Notes: generated by a model not told the origin, from the sequence alone. A stretch of DNA of 62,770 bases from Gammaproteobacteria bacterium (GCA_005799745.1 SYFY01000193.1:1-62770), one strand, 5' to 3'; shown: positions 8,955 to 17,231, counted from the stretch's first letter. Numbers and translations are program-made.

Positions 8955-10394
8955 ATGTTGTCCGACGAACTCTGTGAGCGCGCCCGCCAGGCGAGAGATC
9001 CATATTATGACGGCCGCTTCTTCATCGGCGTGCTGACCACGGGAATCTACTGTCGTCCGGTGTGTCCGGCGCGCATGCCGAAGGCAGACAACGTCCGTTT
9101 TTTTCCGACGGGAGCGTCGGCCCAAGTTGCAGGTTTTCGTCCCTGTAAGCGATGCCGCCCGGATACCGATGCTCCGCCACCTGGAAACGCGCGCTTTACC
9201 CATCCTGTGCAGCGCGCGCTACGCATGATCGATGCGGGTTTTCTCAATCAACAAAAAACTGAAAATCTGGCGACGGCTGTCGGGCTCGGTGTTCGCCAAC
9301 TCAACCGGTTGTTTCAGCAGGAGCTGGGTTCTACACCTCTTGCGGTCGCGCGAGCCGTTCGCGTCCAACTCGCGAGACGGCTGATTGATAACCCCGGCCT
9401 CAAAATGACGGATGTGGCGATGCATGCGGGCTTCGGCAGCGTGCGTCGGTTCAATGACGAGTTTCGTGCCGTGTATCAGGTTCCACCGGGTGAAATCAAA
9501 CGACGGGGTGGCTCGGAATCCAGTGGAATCAGTCTTTCACTGCCGGTGCGTGCGCCTTATCACCATGCGGCAATTCTTGAGTTTCTGAGGGGGCGAAGCC
9601 TGCAAGGCGTAGAAGAAACAGAAGGCCGAACCTATCGGCGCTGCGTCGTGGTTAACGAGGGAACGGGTACAGCGTGGGTGGAGGCTGAACTTCACGATCA
9701 GTGCCTCGTGGTGTCCATTCCCGATCAAGTCACTGAACCGGTGCATGCCATCGTTCGGCGGCTCAGACGAATCTTTGATCTCGATGCGGATGGTCCGGCC
9801 ATCGATCAACAACTTCGCGAGGACCCCTGGTTGGCGCCGCATGTGGATGCAGCGCCGGGACTTCGGGTGCCTGGCGCGTGGGACGGCTTTGAAACGGCAG
9901 TGCGTGCGATTCTCGGACAACAGGTGAGCGTTGCACGAGCGAGGGATATCGCGCAGGCACTGGTGAATCGTTTCGGAGCAGGACAGTTTCCTTCAGCGGC
10001 GGTACTTGCTGATGCGGATGTGGTCGGACTTGGCATGATGCCTGCTGCGCGTTGTAATGCTGTCCGCAACCTCGCACGAGCAGTCGTCGACGATCTGATT
10101 GGCCTCGACGAATGTGTCGACGCCGACGAACTCCAGCATTCGCTCACATCGATCAAAGGGATTGGTCCATGGACCGCCGGTTACATCGCGATGAGGATTG
10201 CACGTGATCCCGATACTTTCCTTGATTCGGATTGGGTGATACGTAAAGCGCTCGAAGATGCACCCAGCCGTACACAAGCGGATGCATGGCGTCCGTGGCG
10301 GGCTTACGCTGTGATGGTGCTTTGGAACAAGGTCGGGTCAGAACGACAAGAGCAGCAGCGTTCAAAGTTGAACAGACGCGAAGATAAAACATGA
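8955..10394 (+). CDS. alkA: Ada-like DNA-binding domain fused to AlkA-type 3-methyladenine DNA glycosylase
   Basis: A 479-residue fusion for alkylation repair. Residues 1-75 match the Ada zinc domain with all four cysteines (C33, C37 in IYCRPVCPAR; C64, C67 in PCKRC), the site that accepts methyl groups from phosphotriesters. Residues about 80-170 are an AraC-type helix-turn-helix (VGLGVRQLNRLFQQELG, DVAMHAGFGSVRRFN). Residues about 185-470 are an AlkA N-domain plus HhH-GPD glycosylase (AILGQQVS, LTSIKGIGPWTAGYIAMR) with an Asp in FLDSDWVI as probable catalytic residue. ATG 8955 aligns with the family start. It overlaps the methyltransferase gene by ATGA, so sensor, glycosylase and suicide methyltransferase come from one transcript. 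It probably also activates its own promoter once methylated, as Ada does. Confidence 0.93.
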   Translation: MLSDELCERARQARDPYYDGRFFIGVLTTGIYCRPVCPARMPKADNVRFFPTGASAQVAGFRPCKRCRPDTDAPPPGNARFTHPVQRALRMIDAGFLNQQKTENLATAVGLGVRQLNRLFQQELGSTPLAVARAVRVQLARRLIDNPGLKMTDVAMHAGFGSVRRFNDEFRAVYQVPPGEIKRRGGSESSGISLSLPVRAPYHHAAILEFLRGRSLQGVEETEGRTYRRCVVVNEGTGTAWVEAELHDQCLVVSIPDQVTEPVHAIVRRLRRIFDLDADGPAIDQQLREDPWLAPHVDAAPGLRVPGAWDGFETAVRAILGQQVSVARARDIAQALVNRFGAGQFPSAAVLADADVVGLGMMPAARCNAVRNLARAVVDDLIGLDECVDADELQHSLTSIKGIGPWTAGYIAMRIARDPDTFLDSDWVIRKALEDAPSRTQADAWRPWRAYAVMVLWNKVGSERQEQQRSKLNRREDKT

Positions 10395-10873
10395 TGCGAT
10401 TTACCTACATGGACACGCCCATTGGTCCGCTCTTGCTAGCGGGTGAAGACCATCTCGCGCGGGTCAGTTTTCCTGAAGGCAGCAAAGCGTATGCACCCGA
10501 TCCCAAGTGGCAGCGTGAGAACGGTGCGTTTCCAGAAGCGAGAAAACAGCTCGGTGAGTATTTCGAAGGCAAACGCCGGGAGTTCACGATGCCACTGGAT
10601 GTCCGGGGAACCGAATTCCAGAAGCGGGTACTCGATGCGCTGCGAGGTATTCCCTATGGCGAAACACGCAGCTACAAAGACATCGCCATGCGTATCGGTT
10701 CACCACTTGCCGTGCGTGCAGTGGGTGCGGCAAATGGCAGCAACCCCATACCGGTGATCATTCCCTGCCATCGGGTGATTGGCAGCAAGGGCAAGCTCAC
10801 GGGGTTTGGTGGTGGATTGCCGACCAAAAAATATCTGCTGGATCTCGAGCAAGGCAGAACACCCTTGTTGTAG
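10391..10873 (+). CDS. ogt: Methylated-DNA--[protein]-cysteine S-methyltransferase
   Basis: Suicide repair protein that moves the alkyl group from O6-alkylguanine to its own cysteine. The active site PCHRV has Cys126, preceded by the DNA-binding wing RAVGAANGSNPIPVIIP and followed by GFGGGLPTKKYLLDLE. Length 160 is normal for Ogt. The ATGATG start overlaps the stop of the Ada-AlkA gene by four bases, indicating translational coupling. Classical Ada carries this domain on the same chain as the zinc and AraC domains; here it has been left as a separate gene and AlkA has taken its place on the fusion. A small GC hairpin follows the stop but has no T-run. Confidence 0.95.
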   Translation: MMRFTYMDTPIGPLLLAGEDHLARVSFPEGSKAYAPDPKWQRENGAFPEARKQLGEYFEGKRREFTMPLDVRGTEFQKRVLDALRGIPYGETRSYKDIAMRIGSPLAVRAVGAANGSNPIPVIIPCHRVIGSKGKLTGFGGGLPTKKYLLDLEQGRTPLL

Positions 10874-10893
10874 CGGCGTTCTCCGCTGTGACG

Positions 10894-12168
10894 TCAAACA
10901 GCTAACCGTCGAAACTCGTCGAAGTATTCTGGGAAGGTTTTCGTCACACAGCCCGGATCGAGAATCGTGACCGGCACGCCACTCAGTGCGAGCAGCGAAA
11001 AACACATCGCCATACGGAGATCGCCGTAGGTGGCGACGGTTGCTGGCGAGAGTTTTGAAGGAGGGGTAATCGCGATGAAGTCTGTGCCTTCTTCAACAGA
11101 CGCGCCGAACTTGCGCAGCTCCGTTGCCATTGCAGCAAGCCGATCGGTTTCTTTCACACGCCAGTTGCCGATGTTCCGAATGACTGTCTGACCGTTGGCG
11201 AAAAGCGCCAAAGTTGCAGCGGTCATCGCTGCATCTGGGACGTGATTGAGATCGATGTCGAGACCTTTGAGTTCACCCGGCCGCACCGTAATCCGGTCAA
11301 GGTCGATCTCAACTATGGCGCCCATACGTGCGAGCACATGGGCAAATGACACATCCCCTTGAATGCTGCGCGCGCCGATACCACGCACCGTCATGCCTTC
11401 GCCACGAATCGCGCCTGCTGCCAGAAAGTAGGAAGCGGATGAAGCATCGCCCTCTACGAGGAAGGTGCCAGGGGAGATTAACGGCTGTGGATTAACGCGG
11501 AAGCGTTGGTAGTGATCGTGCGTCACTTCCACACCGAAGCGTTCCAGCAACTCCAGCGTGATGTCGATGTACGGCTTCGAAACCAGGTCGGATGTCAGCT
11601 CCACTGTGGTCGCTGTTTGTGCCAGCGGGAGCGCCATCAGCAATGCGGTCAGGAATTGGCTGGAGACGTGTCCGGCGATGTGGGTCGTACCACCCGTCAA
11701 GCCAGTGCCGGTGACTTCAAGCGGTGGGAATCCATCCACACCGAGATAACGAATATCGGCACCGAGTTCCCGCAGGGCCTCAACAAGATGCCCCACAGGC
11801 CGCTCGTGCATGCGTGCCGTGCCATCCATTACAAACTGACCTTGTCCCAGCGTGAGCGCAGCAACCAGGGGCCTGAACGCGGTGCCAGCGAGTCCAAGGT
11901 CGAGCTGGTCCGCTTGATCCCGTGTGCAGAGCGGTCCACCAACGCCATGCACCAGCACGTCATCATCAAAGTTCTCGACACGCACGCCGAGCCGACCAAG
12001 CGCTGCGCGCATGACCGTGGTGTCGTCGGATTCAAGCAGGTTGATGAGCCGTGTTGTCCCATGAGCTTGGGCAGCGAGCAGCAACGCACGATTGGAAATG
12101 CTCTTCGAGCCCGGCAGATCAATGCTGCCTTGTAGTGCGGTGATCGGTGCGAGGTGGAGTGCGTCCAT
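10894..12168 (-). CDS. aroA: 3-phosphoshikimate 1-carboxyvinyltransferase (EPSP synthase)
   Basis: Joins shikimate-3-phosphate and phosphoenolpyruvate in aromatic amino acid synthesis. The start MDALHLAPI leads to the phosphate-binding LPGSKSISNRALLLAA; GLAGTAFRPLVAAL is the class I loop in which the glycine, threonine and proline tied to glyphosate sensitivity are kept, though E. coli's Asn before AGT is Leu here. Later motifs are EGDASSASYFLAAGA, HVPDAAMT and WRVKETDRLAAM. ATG 12168 gives 424 residues, the usual size. It stands alone, not in the serC-aroA-cmk arrangement, convergent with ogt and 69 bases downstream of syd on the same strand. Confidence 0.97.
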   Translation of the reverse strand: MDALHLAPITALQGSIDLPGSKSISNRALLLAAQAHGTTRLINLLESDDTTVMRAALGRLGVRVENFDDDVLVHGVGGPLCTRDQADQLDLGLAGTAFRPLVAALTLGQGQFVMDGTARMHERPVGHLVEALRELGADIRYLGVDGFPPLEVTGTGLTGGTTHIAGHVSSQFLTALLMALPLAQTATTVELTSDLVSKPYIDITLELLERFGVEVTHDHYQRFRVNPQPLISPGTFLVEGDASSASYFLAAGAIRGEGMTVRGIGARSIQGDVSFAHVLARMGAIVEIDLDRITVRPGELKGLDIDLNHVPDAAMTAATLALFANGQTVIRNIGNWRVKETDRLAAMATELRKFGASVEEGTDFIAITPPSKLSPATVATYGDLRMAMCFSLLALSGVPVTILDPGCVTKTFPEYFDEFRRLAV

Positions 12169-12237
12169 GGCCGCGCACTTTACATGACGAGGCGGAAACA
12201 CACGACGGCAGGTTGCCGAAAAGCCACATCATGTCGG

Positions 12238-12798
12238 TCAACTGTGTGCGTTAGGCACTCGCGGAACCAGCTCGTCAATGAAGGCAGCCAGATTCGAGGC
12301 CACGACTCGCAGCGGCTTCTTCCCGGGTGGTTCGAGCATCACCGCGCCGGTCAGATTGTCGACGGTGAGCTGGAGGTCGGAACCATTTTCTGTACAAGCG
12401 ATGAAAAGGGATAGCGGCGCGTTAGCGCGACGTTGCGCCACAACATGTCCGATCTGGTTTTCCACCATGCGATCTCCATCCGCCGCATTCCAGAGCTGCA
12501 GCAAAGTGAGTGCGCCGTCGGGTGCTGCGGCTTCGAGGTGTGCGCTGAACCAGCGTCCCCACCAGGTCTTGAGGTCAGGGTGAAGGGTGGTTTCAAGGGC
12601 AGACTCAAGCCGGGCGAGAACATGAGGGTCATCCCTTCGAACCGGTTGCCAGGTGACTACCGATCCCTGATCTCCTGGTTGTGGTTCACCCGTCTCACAG
12701 GGCGAACGCCAGTCCGGATCGAAGGGTTCAATCAACGGGTGAATGGACTTTCGATAGTCGCTGATGAAATCGTCGAGGGCGTCGGCAAGTGTGCGCAT
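12238..12798 (-). CDS. syd: Syd, SecY-interacting protein
   Basis: Cytoplasmic protein that in E. coli binds SecY and is thought to monitor correct SecYEG assembly. Recognised from the family pattern: N-terminal helix LDDFISDY, then FDPDWRSPCETGEP, central WFSAHLEAAAPDG, LLQLWNAADGDRMVENQIGH, and LTVDNLTGAVMLEPPGK. The length of 186 is close to E. coli's 181. The start ATG 12798 is the first in frame. Lies between aroA and the CpxP-like gene, only nine bases from the latter's stop, so it may be read through from the ECF module. Syd is found almost only in gammaproteobacteria, which supports the taxonomic guess. Confidence 0.88.
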   Translation of the reverse strand: MRTLADALDDFISDYRKSIHPLIEPFDPDWRSPCETGEPQPGDQGSVVTWQPVRRDDPHVLARLESALETTLHPDLKTWWGRWFSAHLEAAAPDGALTLLQLWNAADGDRMVENQIGHVVAQRRANAPLSLFIACTENGSDLQLTVDNLTGAVMLEPPGKKPLRVVASNLAAFIDELVPRVPNAHS

Positions 12799-12807
12799 GC
12801 GCCCATG

Positions 12808-13344
12808 CTAGTTGGGTGGGGGCGGAACCTCGAGTGGTGCATCCAGCGTGGGTGGATTTAACGGATCCGGCGGTTCGCGATCATGGGGTGGGCCACGGAA
12901 TCCAGGTGGACCACGACGTAAAGACTGATCGAGCGCCTGCCTTTCCTCGGGTGTGAGCGCCTGCATGAGGCGGACAAAGGCCTCGGCACTGCTGGCCTGG
13001 TTAGCCTGCATATGGGTCTGCAGGGCGATGAGCGCTTCCCTCAAGGCTGCTGGATCGACGGGATCTTTGCGGATTTCTTCACGCAGGCGCTTCTGCAACG
13101 AACGCATTTCACCGATGGCCGGTCGCGAGGCGTCTCGAAACTCGTCAAGCGCATTAGTCAAATCCTTGCGCCGCGTCTCCGGCAGTTCCTGGGTGAAATG
13201 AGCGAGCCCCATCATCGGATTCATTCGCATCATCGGTGGTCCACCGTAGAAGCGCTGCCCGATGCCAATACCGACGAGCAGGAGATTCAGTGCCAACGAG
13301 ATGACCAGTGCGATGATCAGGCCATTTCGCGTTCGGTTATTCAT
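12808..13344 (-). CDS. Periplasmic heavy-metal sensor / CpxP-ZraP-Spy-like protein
   Basis: A 178-residue protein with one N-terminal hydrophobic helix (LIIALVISLALNLLLVGIGIG) that acts as signal or anchor, then a helical periplasmic domain with an LTxxQ-like LTPEERQAL and a long amphipathic helix, as in the Metal_resist/CpxP-like group. Methionines before the domain (PMMRMNPMMG) could bind metal. The C-terminal 35 residues are proline-rich with an RGPPGFRGPP-type repeat. ATG 13344 overlaps the last eight bases of the upstream anti-sigma gene, making it the fourth member of the ECF module. In comparable loci such proteins buffer metal or misfolded protein stress; the actual ligand here is unknown. 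Confidence 0.75.
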   Translation of the reverse strand: MNNRTRNGLIIALVISLALNLLLVGIGIGQRFYGGPPMMRMNPMMGLAHFTQELPETRRKDLTNALDEFRDASRPAIGEMRSLQKRLREEIRKDPVDPAALREALIALQTHMQANQASSAEAFVRLMQALTPEERQALDQSLRRGPPGFRGPPHDREPPDPLNPPTLDAPLEVPPPPN

Positions 13345-13765
13345 AGTGGGAATAGACCTCATCCAGCAGGAGCCCTGCGACATTCCAGGATGCATCATCA
13401 ACAACCGGCAGATTCATACCGAGCAAGGTGCCGAGCGCGAGGGGTGCCACGGACAACAGTGCAGGTCGCCAGAGTGCGGCTGTTAGCCAGTTGAAGAACT
13501 GATCGACGGCAGACGGCTTCTCGGTCGTCGCCTGTGCCAGGATCCGGCTCTTCAGTCCAGGCGCGACGGCGTGCTCGAGCGCGTGAAGTTCTGCATAGAT
13601 TTCCCGGGAGTATTCGAGCTGACGTGCCGCTTCGCTGGATTCGCGAACGAAGGCGAGCATGGCATCGCGATGGTTCTGTGGCCAGGCAGAATCCTCAGGA
13701 CCATGGCGGTCGAGCAACTCAAGGAAGGTTGTCAGATTCATGGAATGGCTCGTCGTGTGATTCAT
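13337..13765 (-). CDS. Small membrane protein, probable anti-sigma factor
   Basis: A 142-residue protein encoded directly after the ECF sigma factor with a four-base ATGA overlap, the position where cognate anti-sigma factors sit. The N-terminal 90 residues are helical and soluble (TTFLELLDRHGPEDSAWP). One transmembrane segment follows near 95-117 (PALLSVAPLALGTLLGM), with a short external tail. No zinc-binding HxxxCxxC is visible, so if it is an anti-sigma factor it is not of the ZAS type. I recognise no named family; the call depends on gene order and topology. It overlaps the CpxP-like gene by eight bases. Confidence 0.65.
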   Translation of the reverse strand: MNHTTSHSMNLTTFLELLDRHGPEDSAWPQNHRDAMLAFVRESSEAARQLEYSREIYAELHALEHAVAPGLKSRILAQATTEKPSAVDQFFNWLTAALWRPALLSVAPLALGTLLGMNLPVVDDASWNVAGLLLDEVYSHYE

Positions 13766-14313
13766 GCCGCTGAGATCTCCTTGCTACGTTCCTGCTGCGC
13801 GCGCTGCCGAAGTGCACGTCGCGCTCGCGCGATCAGTGATTCCACCGCGTGAGGTGTCATGCCCATCACGTGGGCTGTTTCTTCTGTCGAAAATCCATTG
13901 ATTAAGGAGAGCGCTACGGCAGTACGCTGGTTGAGAGGAAGTGTGTTGAGCGCCTTGTTGATCAGTAGCGCCCGATCTTCACCCTGCTCATCCTCTCCGG
14001 TATCTGTCACCACGTCGGCGTCGTCGTCGAGTGACTCCGCGGTGTCGCGCCGCCGCCATGCATCCACGAACGTGTTGTGCGTGATGCGATGCAACCACGT
14101 GGTCACCCGCACAGGTCCCGGTTGCCAGGTCTCCGCCCGTTGCCACACCTTGAGAAACGTCTCCTGCGCGAGATCATCGGCATCGTTTCGTGAACGCGAC
14201 AGGCGAAAAGCGTAGGCGTGAATCGGGCGCAAGTGGCGTTCGACCAGATGTTCGAACGCCACGTGATCGCCCTTCTGGATGCGCGCCATCAGCGACTCGT
14301 CGGTGAGTTCCAA
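13762..14313 (-). CDS. RNA polymerase sigma factor, ECF subfamily
   Basis: Sigma-70 family regulator of 183 residues. Region 2 is visible as FEHLVERHLRPIHAYAFRLSR and ADDLAQETFLKVWQRAETW (core-binding and -10 recognition), and region 4 as LNTLPLNQRTAVALSLINGFSTEETAHVMG with the -35 recognition helix TPHAVESLIARARRALR. The acidic linker DDDADVVTDTGEDEQGED is long for the family. It is preceded by an EF-hand protein gene (23-base gap) and overlaps the next gene by ATGA. It probably drives its own operon; I could not convincingly place the matching -35/-10 pair in the 14976-15133 region. Confidence 0.93.
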   Translation of the reverse strand: MELTDESLMARIQKGDHVAFEHLVERHLRPIHAYAFRLSRSRNDADDLAQETFLKVWQRAETWQPGPVRVTTWLHRITHNTFVDAWRRRDTAESLDDDADVVTDTGEDEQGEDRALLINKALNTLPLNQRTAVALSLINGFSTEETAHVMGMTPHAVESLIARARRALRQRAQQERSKEISAA

Positions 14314-14336
14314 ACCTGGACTTCAACCGGCGCCGC

Positions 14337-14975
14337 TCAGGCTCCAGCGCCTGCTGGTCGGCCTGCCTGGCCCGGTCGACCTGTGCCGCGGTTCTGCCAG
14401 TGGGTTTTGCGTTCTTCGCGTGTCACGGTGCCATCACCATCGGTATCGAGTGCTCGGAGACGCTCCACAGGATTTGGCATCTCGTCGCTCGACAACGAAC
14501 CATCGTTGTTGGTATCGAGCTCGGCGAACACCGCCTTGCGGAAGGCATTGCCACGAGCGACTTCCACTCGATCTCTGGTGAACTCGGAGCGTGACAGTGT
14601 GCTGCTGTTGTCCGAGTCGAGCTCCGCGAAGACCGAGTCTTCAACGGTCTCGAAGTCGATATCGAAGTCAGCGCCCATCGCACCACGCATGCCAGGACCT
14701 CCCATTCCAGGACTAGGGGGTCGGCCATGGAATCCTGCCTCGTGTGGACGACTCGCTTTACCGGCAAGGAACTCGGCCAGGCTGATGAGGCCATTGCCGT
14801 CGGTGTCGATTTTGGCGATGCGCTCAGCTTGTTTGGCTTCGACATCAGCGATGGTGACATCACCACCCCCGTTCGAGGAAGGAGCAAAGGGTGGCCGCGC
14901 CATGGCAGAGACGCTGAGGGTCAGTGCGGCGGCACCAAGGGCAATCATCAGGGGCTTCTTTGAGAACCGGATCAT
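14337..14975 (-). CDS. Secreted EF-hand calcium-binding protein
   Basis: A 212-residue protein with a signal peptide (LMIALGAAALTLSVSAMA) and four EF-hand-like loops: DTDGNGLISLAE (57-68), DSDNSSTLSRSE (120-131), DTNNDGSLSSDE (154-165) and DTDGDGTVTREE (177-188). Loops 1, 3 and 4 are canonical; loop 2 is missing the central glycine. A Pro/Gly/Met-rich linker separates loops 1 and 2. ATG 14975 has AGGAGG seven bases upstream and is the first gene of the ECF operon, so its product may feed back on, or be the main output of, the sigma factor. Calcium or another divalent metal is the likely ligand. Confidence 0.9.
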   Translation of the reverse strand: MIRFSKKPLMIALGAAALTLSVSAMARPPFAPSSNGGGDVTIADVEAKQAERIAKIDTDGNGLISLAEFLAGKASRPHEAGFHGRPPSPGMGGPGMRGAMGADFDIDFETVEDSVFAELDSDNSSTLSRSEFTRDRVEVARGNAFRKAVFAELDTNNDGSLSSDEMPNPVERLRALDTDGDGTVTREERKTHWQNRGTGRPGQAGRPAGAGA

Positions 14976-15133
14976 TTAGGACCTCCTTCAGTTAGGTTCC
15001 GAATGGTTTTACGCGGAGCCTGCGGATTTCCGTCGCGCTCAAAATACCTCATTAGCCTTGGAGTTGTGTTCTCGGATCGCCGCTTGAAGAAAGTGACCTT
15101 ACACTCCCTGCATACGGCTCTTCGGGAGGGGTC

Positions 15134-15958
15134 ATGAACGCACCAGCACAACACACGGGGGTCGGATCACGTTGGCCAGAGGTCATCGTGGGTCGGCTGC
15201 CAGAACCCACGCAAGACCTGAGCACCGGTCTTGCTAACCTGCGCGAATTCGGAGTTACGATCTATCCCAACGCGCTCATGGGAGACGATTTGGCCTACGT
15301 GCGGGAAGCCTTGTTCCGGGAGGCCGAGCGGGATCGCCGTGCCGCGCGCCACGTACCTCACCCGTTTGATGCCGAAGCCTCCACCAACGTTCGGGTTTGG
15401 AACCTGATCAACAAGGACCCGGCGTTCGAGCGGCTCGCTACGCATCCGCTCGCCATGGATTACGTGCGTGCGGTGATCGGGTGGCCTGCGCGTATTTCGA
15501 CATTGTCCGGCAACATCAACTATCCCGGCTCCAAGACCTGTGTTTTTCATGCCGATCAGATCTGGGCGTCTGAACCGTGGCCGAGCTTCCCGCTCGGCGT
15601 GAACTGCGGCTGGGTCCTGGATGACTTCACTGCGGAGAAAGGCAGCACACGACTGGTACCCGGCAGTCATCACATGAACCGGCTGCCAAAACCGGACGAG
15701 ATGGATGTGCCTGCCGTTCAGGTAGAAGCGCCTGCGGGTTCACTGCTTATCTTTGAAAGTCGCATCTGGCATCAGACTGGAGCGTTCACCGCCAAAGCGG
15801 GGGTGCGGGCGGCGATCTTCGGGTTCTATCAAAAACCTTTGTATATGCCGGCGGAGAACTGGTTTGTGCAGATGAAGCCGGAAGTGTTGATGCGGGCGTC
15901 CGACGAGCTCCTTATGTTGCTCGGATTTAAACAGCCGGGGCTCGGCATGGTGCAGTGA
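15134..15958 (+). CDS. Phytanoyl-CoA dioxygenase (PhyH) family protein
   Basis: Non-haem Fe(II)/2-oxoglutarate oxygenase of 274 residues. The facial triad starts with HADQIW (His-x-Asp) after NINYPGSKTCVF and is probably completed by the histidine in SRIWHQTG, with an arginine for 2-oxoglutarate shortly after. KGSTRLVPGSHH is the characteristic PhyH strand-turn. ATG 15134 follows a GGGAGGGGTC box. The substrate is unknown: family members hydroxylate acyl-CoAs, small amines or natural products. It stands alone, divergent from the ECF operon; the 158-base gap must hold promoters for both directions. Confidence 0.88.
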   Translation: MNAPAQHTGVGSRWPEVIVGRLPEPTQDLSTGLANLREFGVTIYPNALMGDDLAYVREALFREAERDRRAARHVPHPFDAEASTNVRVWNLINKDPAFERLATHPLAMDYVRAVIGWPARISTLSGNINYPGSKTCVFHADQIWASEPWPSFPLGVNCGWVLDDFTAEKGSTRLVPGSHHMNRLPKPDEMDVPAVQVEAPAGSLLIFESRIWHQTGAFTAKAGVRAAIFGFYQKPLYMPAENWFVQMKPEVLMRASDELLMLLGFKQPGLGMVQ

Positions 15959-15996
15959 GGTATCGGTTAAGCGTATCGATCATGCGTCGACGAGGA

Positions 15997-16746
15997 TCAG
16001 ATCGCTGGCGTTGGTAAAGCGCCAGCAACGAGAAACCCTTCGAATTTATAGGTGAGTGCACCTCGCCCCACGTTCAGATATGTCACTTGATCGGCATTGG
16101 TTTCGCAAAGCCACGAGGATTGCCATGAGGGATGTGGGTGTGTGAGTGCAGCTGGATCAAAGAGTGCTACGTTTAAGCCGAATTCCGGATCACGCGCGGA
16201 GGTATATTCGAAGGCCAATACTCCGTAATCGCGCATTGCTGAGCCGAGTGTTTGAGTGAGCTGATAGTCATCGATTCGGGTGAGTTCGGTGCTGATCCGA
16301 TCAAATGGTGCCGCCTGTAGTCGGATTCCTGCATCGGTTCTATATCCAGCACCGAACGCGGTGTGTTCTGTTGTGAATGACCCTGATGGTGGCGGCACGG
16401 TCATGCCGGACCAGAACACGAATCGGTAGTAGGCCGTTTCCGCCAAGGCCGTGTTCAGGGTTAACGAGCCATAGAAAACCCCTCTTTCGTGTCGACGTCC
16501 AAAGCGGCTGCCGTGGCGGAGTGGAGGATAACGGAAGGGTGTTGAAAGCAAGTAGTGAAGAGCGGTGAGTGGGTCTTGCAGCGGTGGCTTGTTGAGTTCC
16601 AATAGCTGTTCGAGGAGCGCCTGTTCGACAAGGTTATCAACCAGCTGGTTGGTTGCGATCTGTTCCTGACTTTCGACGACTCGAATCGGTTCACCACCGA
16701 GGGAAGTGATCCAGTCCGAGCCGTTCAGTTCACGCCAGGGATCCAC
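15997..16746 (-). CDS. RES-domain toxin (NAD-degrading) of a type II toxin-antitoxin system
   Basis: A 249-residue protein whose core, RFGRRHERGVFYGSLTLNTALAETAYYRF, carries the conserved Arg, Tyr/Ser and Glu of RES toxins. Known members break down NAD by phosphorolysis or hydrolysis, halting growth. The start is GTG 16746, 36 bases after the antitoxin stop; no in-frame ATG lies near, and the ribosome-binding site is poor, consistent with the toxin being made at a lower level than the antitoxin. The C-terminal QVTYLNVGRGALTYKFEG region is also typical. Its partner is the Xre/MbcA/ParS-type gene directly upstream. It looks intact. Confidence 0.86.
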   Translation of the reverse strand: MDPWRELNGSDWITSLGGEPIRVVESQEQIATNQLVDNLVEQALLEQLLELNKPPLQDPLTALHYLLSTPFRYPPLRHGSRFGRRHERGVFYGSLTLNTALAETAYYRFVFWSGMTVPPPSGSFTTEHTAFGAGYRTDAGIRLQAAPFDRISTELTRIDDYQLTQTLGSAMRDYGVLAFEYTSARDPEFGLNVALFDPAALTHPHPSWQSSWLCETNADQVTYLNVGRGALTYKFEGFLVAGALPTPAI

Positions 16747-16782
16747 GGATTGAGGGTCTCTATGTGCTGCGTGTGGCAGCGA

Positions 16783-17142
16783 TCAGACCTTGCCTCTCAT
16801 CGCGTCCAAATACTCGACGACGCGAATCAAGCCCGTCACGGACTTGACCTGGATTGCTGGCACGCCGCCAGTGTGACGATTCAGTGTGTGCATCCAGTGG
16901 GTGATGTCCTCAGTCTTGCCGCCGACGAGCACGTGCAAACTGCGATAAACCCGGATCAGTAGCAGTGCTAATTCGCCTGCTTTGCTTTCAGGGTCGATGC
17001 CGCCACGTCGAAACACTGTTCGATCACGACCGATGATCGCTCCGAGCTCGTCCTGGTTGAGCCCGAGCAGCTTGCCGGCGTTTAACATTGCCTTAGTCAA
17101 AGTTTCTGAGGGGGCGGGGCTCGCAAGGGTTAGGGCGGTCAT
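16783..17142 (-). CDS. Xre/MbcA/ParS-type antitoxin
   Basis: A 119-residue antitoxin for the RES toxin. The N-terminal half has a helix-turn-helix of Xre type (LLGLNQDELGAIIGRDRTVFRRGG); the C-terminal half is the toxin-binding domain (LLIRVYRSLHVLVGG, WMHTLNRHTGGVPAIQV, VVEYLDAMRG). ATG 17142 is chosen because upstream residues are unrelated and a perfect inverted repeat lies just before it. First gene of the pair, toxin following after 36 bases; as in related systems it probably binds its own promoter and represses the operon, more tightly when bound to toxin. Confidence 0.88.
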   Translation of the reverse strand: MTALTLASPAPSETLTKAMLNAGKLLGLNQDELGAIIGRDRTVFRRGGIDPESKAGELALLLIRVYRSLHVLVGGKTEDITHWMHTLNRHTGGVPAIQVKSVTGLIRVVEYLDAMRGKV

Positions 17143-17174
17143 TGTTCGATTGGGGGCTGCTTCACAAGTCGCTT

Positions 17175-17197
17175 TTTTAACCCTGAAATGGTTAAAA
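17175..17197. promoter_or_regulatory. Inverted-repeat operator upstream of the RES/Xre operon
   Basis: TTTTAACC (17175-17182) and GGTTAAAA (17190-17197) form a perfect 8-base palindrome separated by seven bases, 33-55 bases upstream of the antitoxin ATG. A -10-like TATTAT in the reading direction lies just beyond it at about 17206-17211. Size and position fit an autoregulatory binding site of the helix-turn-helix antitoxin; this role is inferred. Confidence 0.6.
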
Positions 17198-17231
17198 CGC
17201 AACATAATATTGTACAAATGATGCAAATGCC

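Noticed and set aside
8859-9203. N-terminal extension of the cupin/isomerase gene on the minus strand
   Set aside because: The frame is open, but the region is the coding start of the Ada-AlkA fusion on the other strand with conserved cysteines, and cupin homology begins exactly at ATG 8858.
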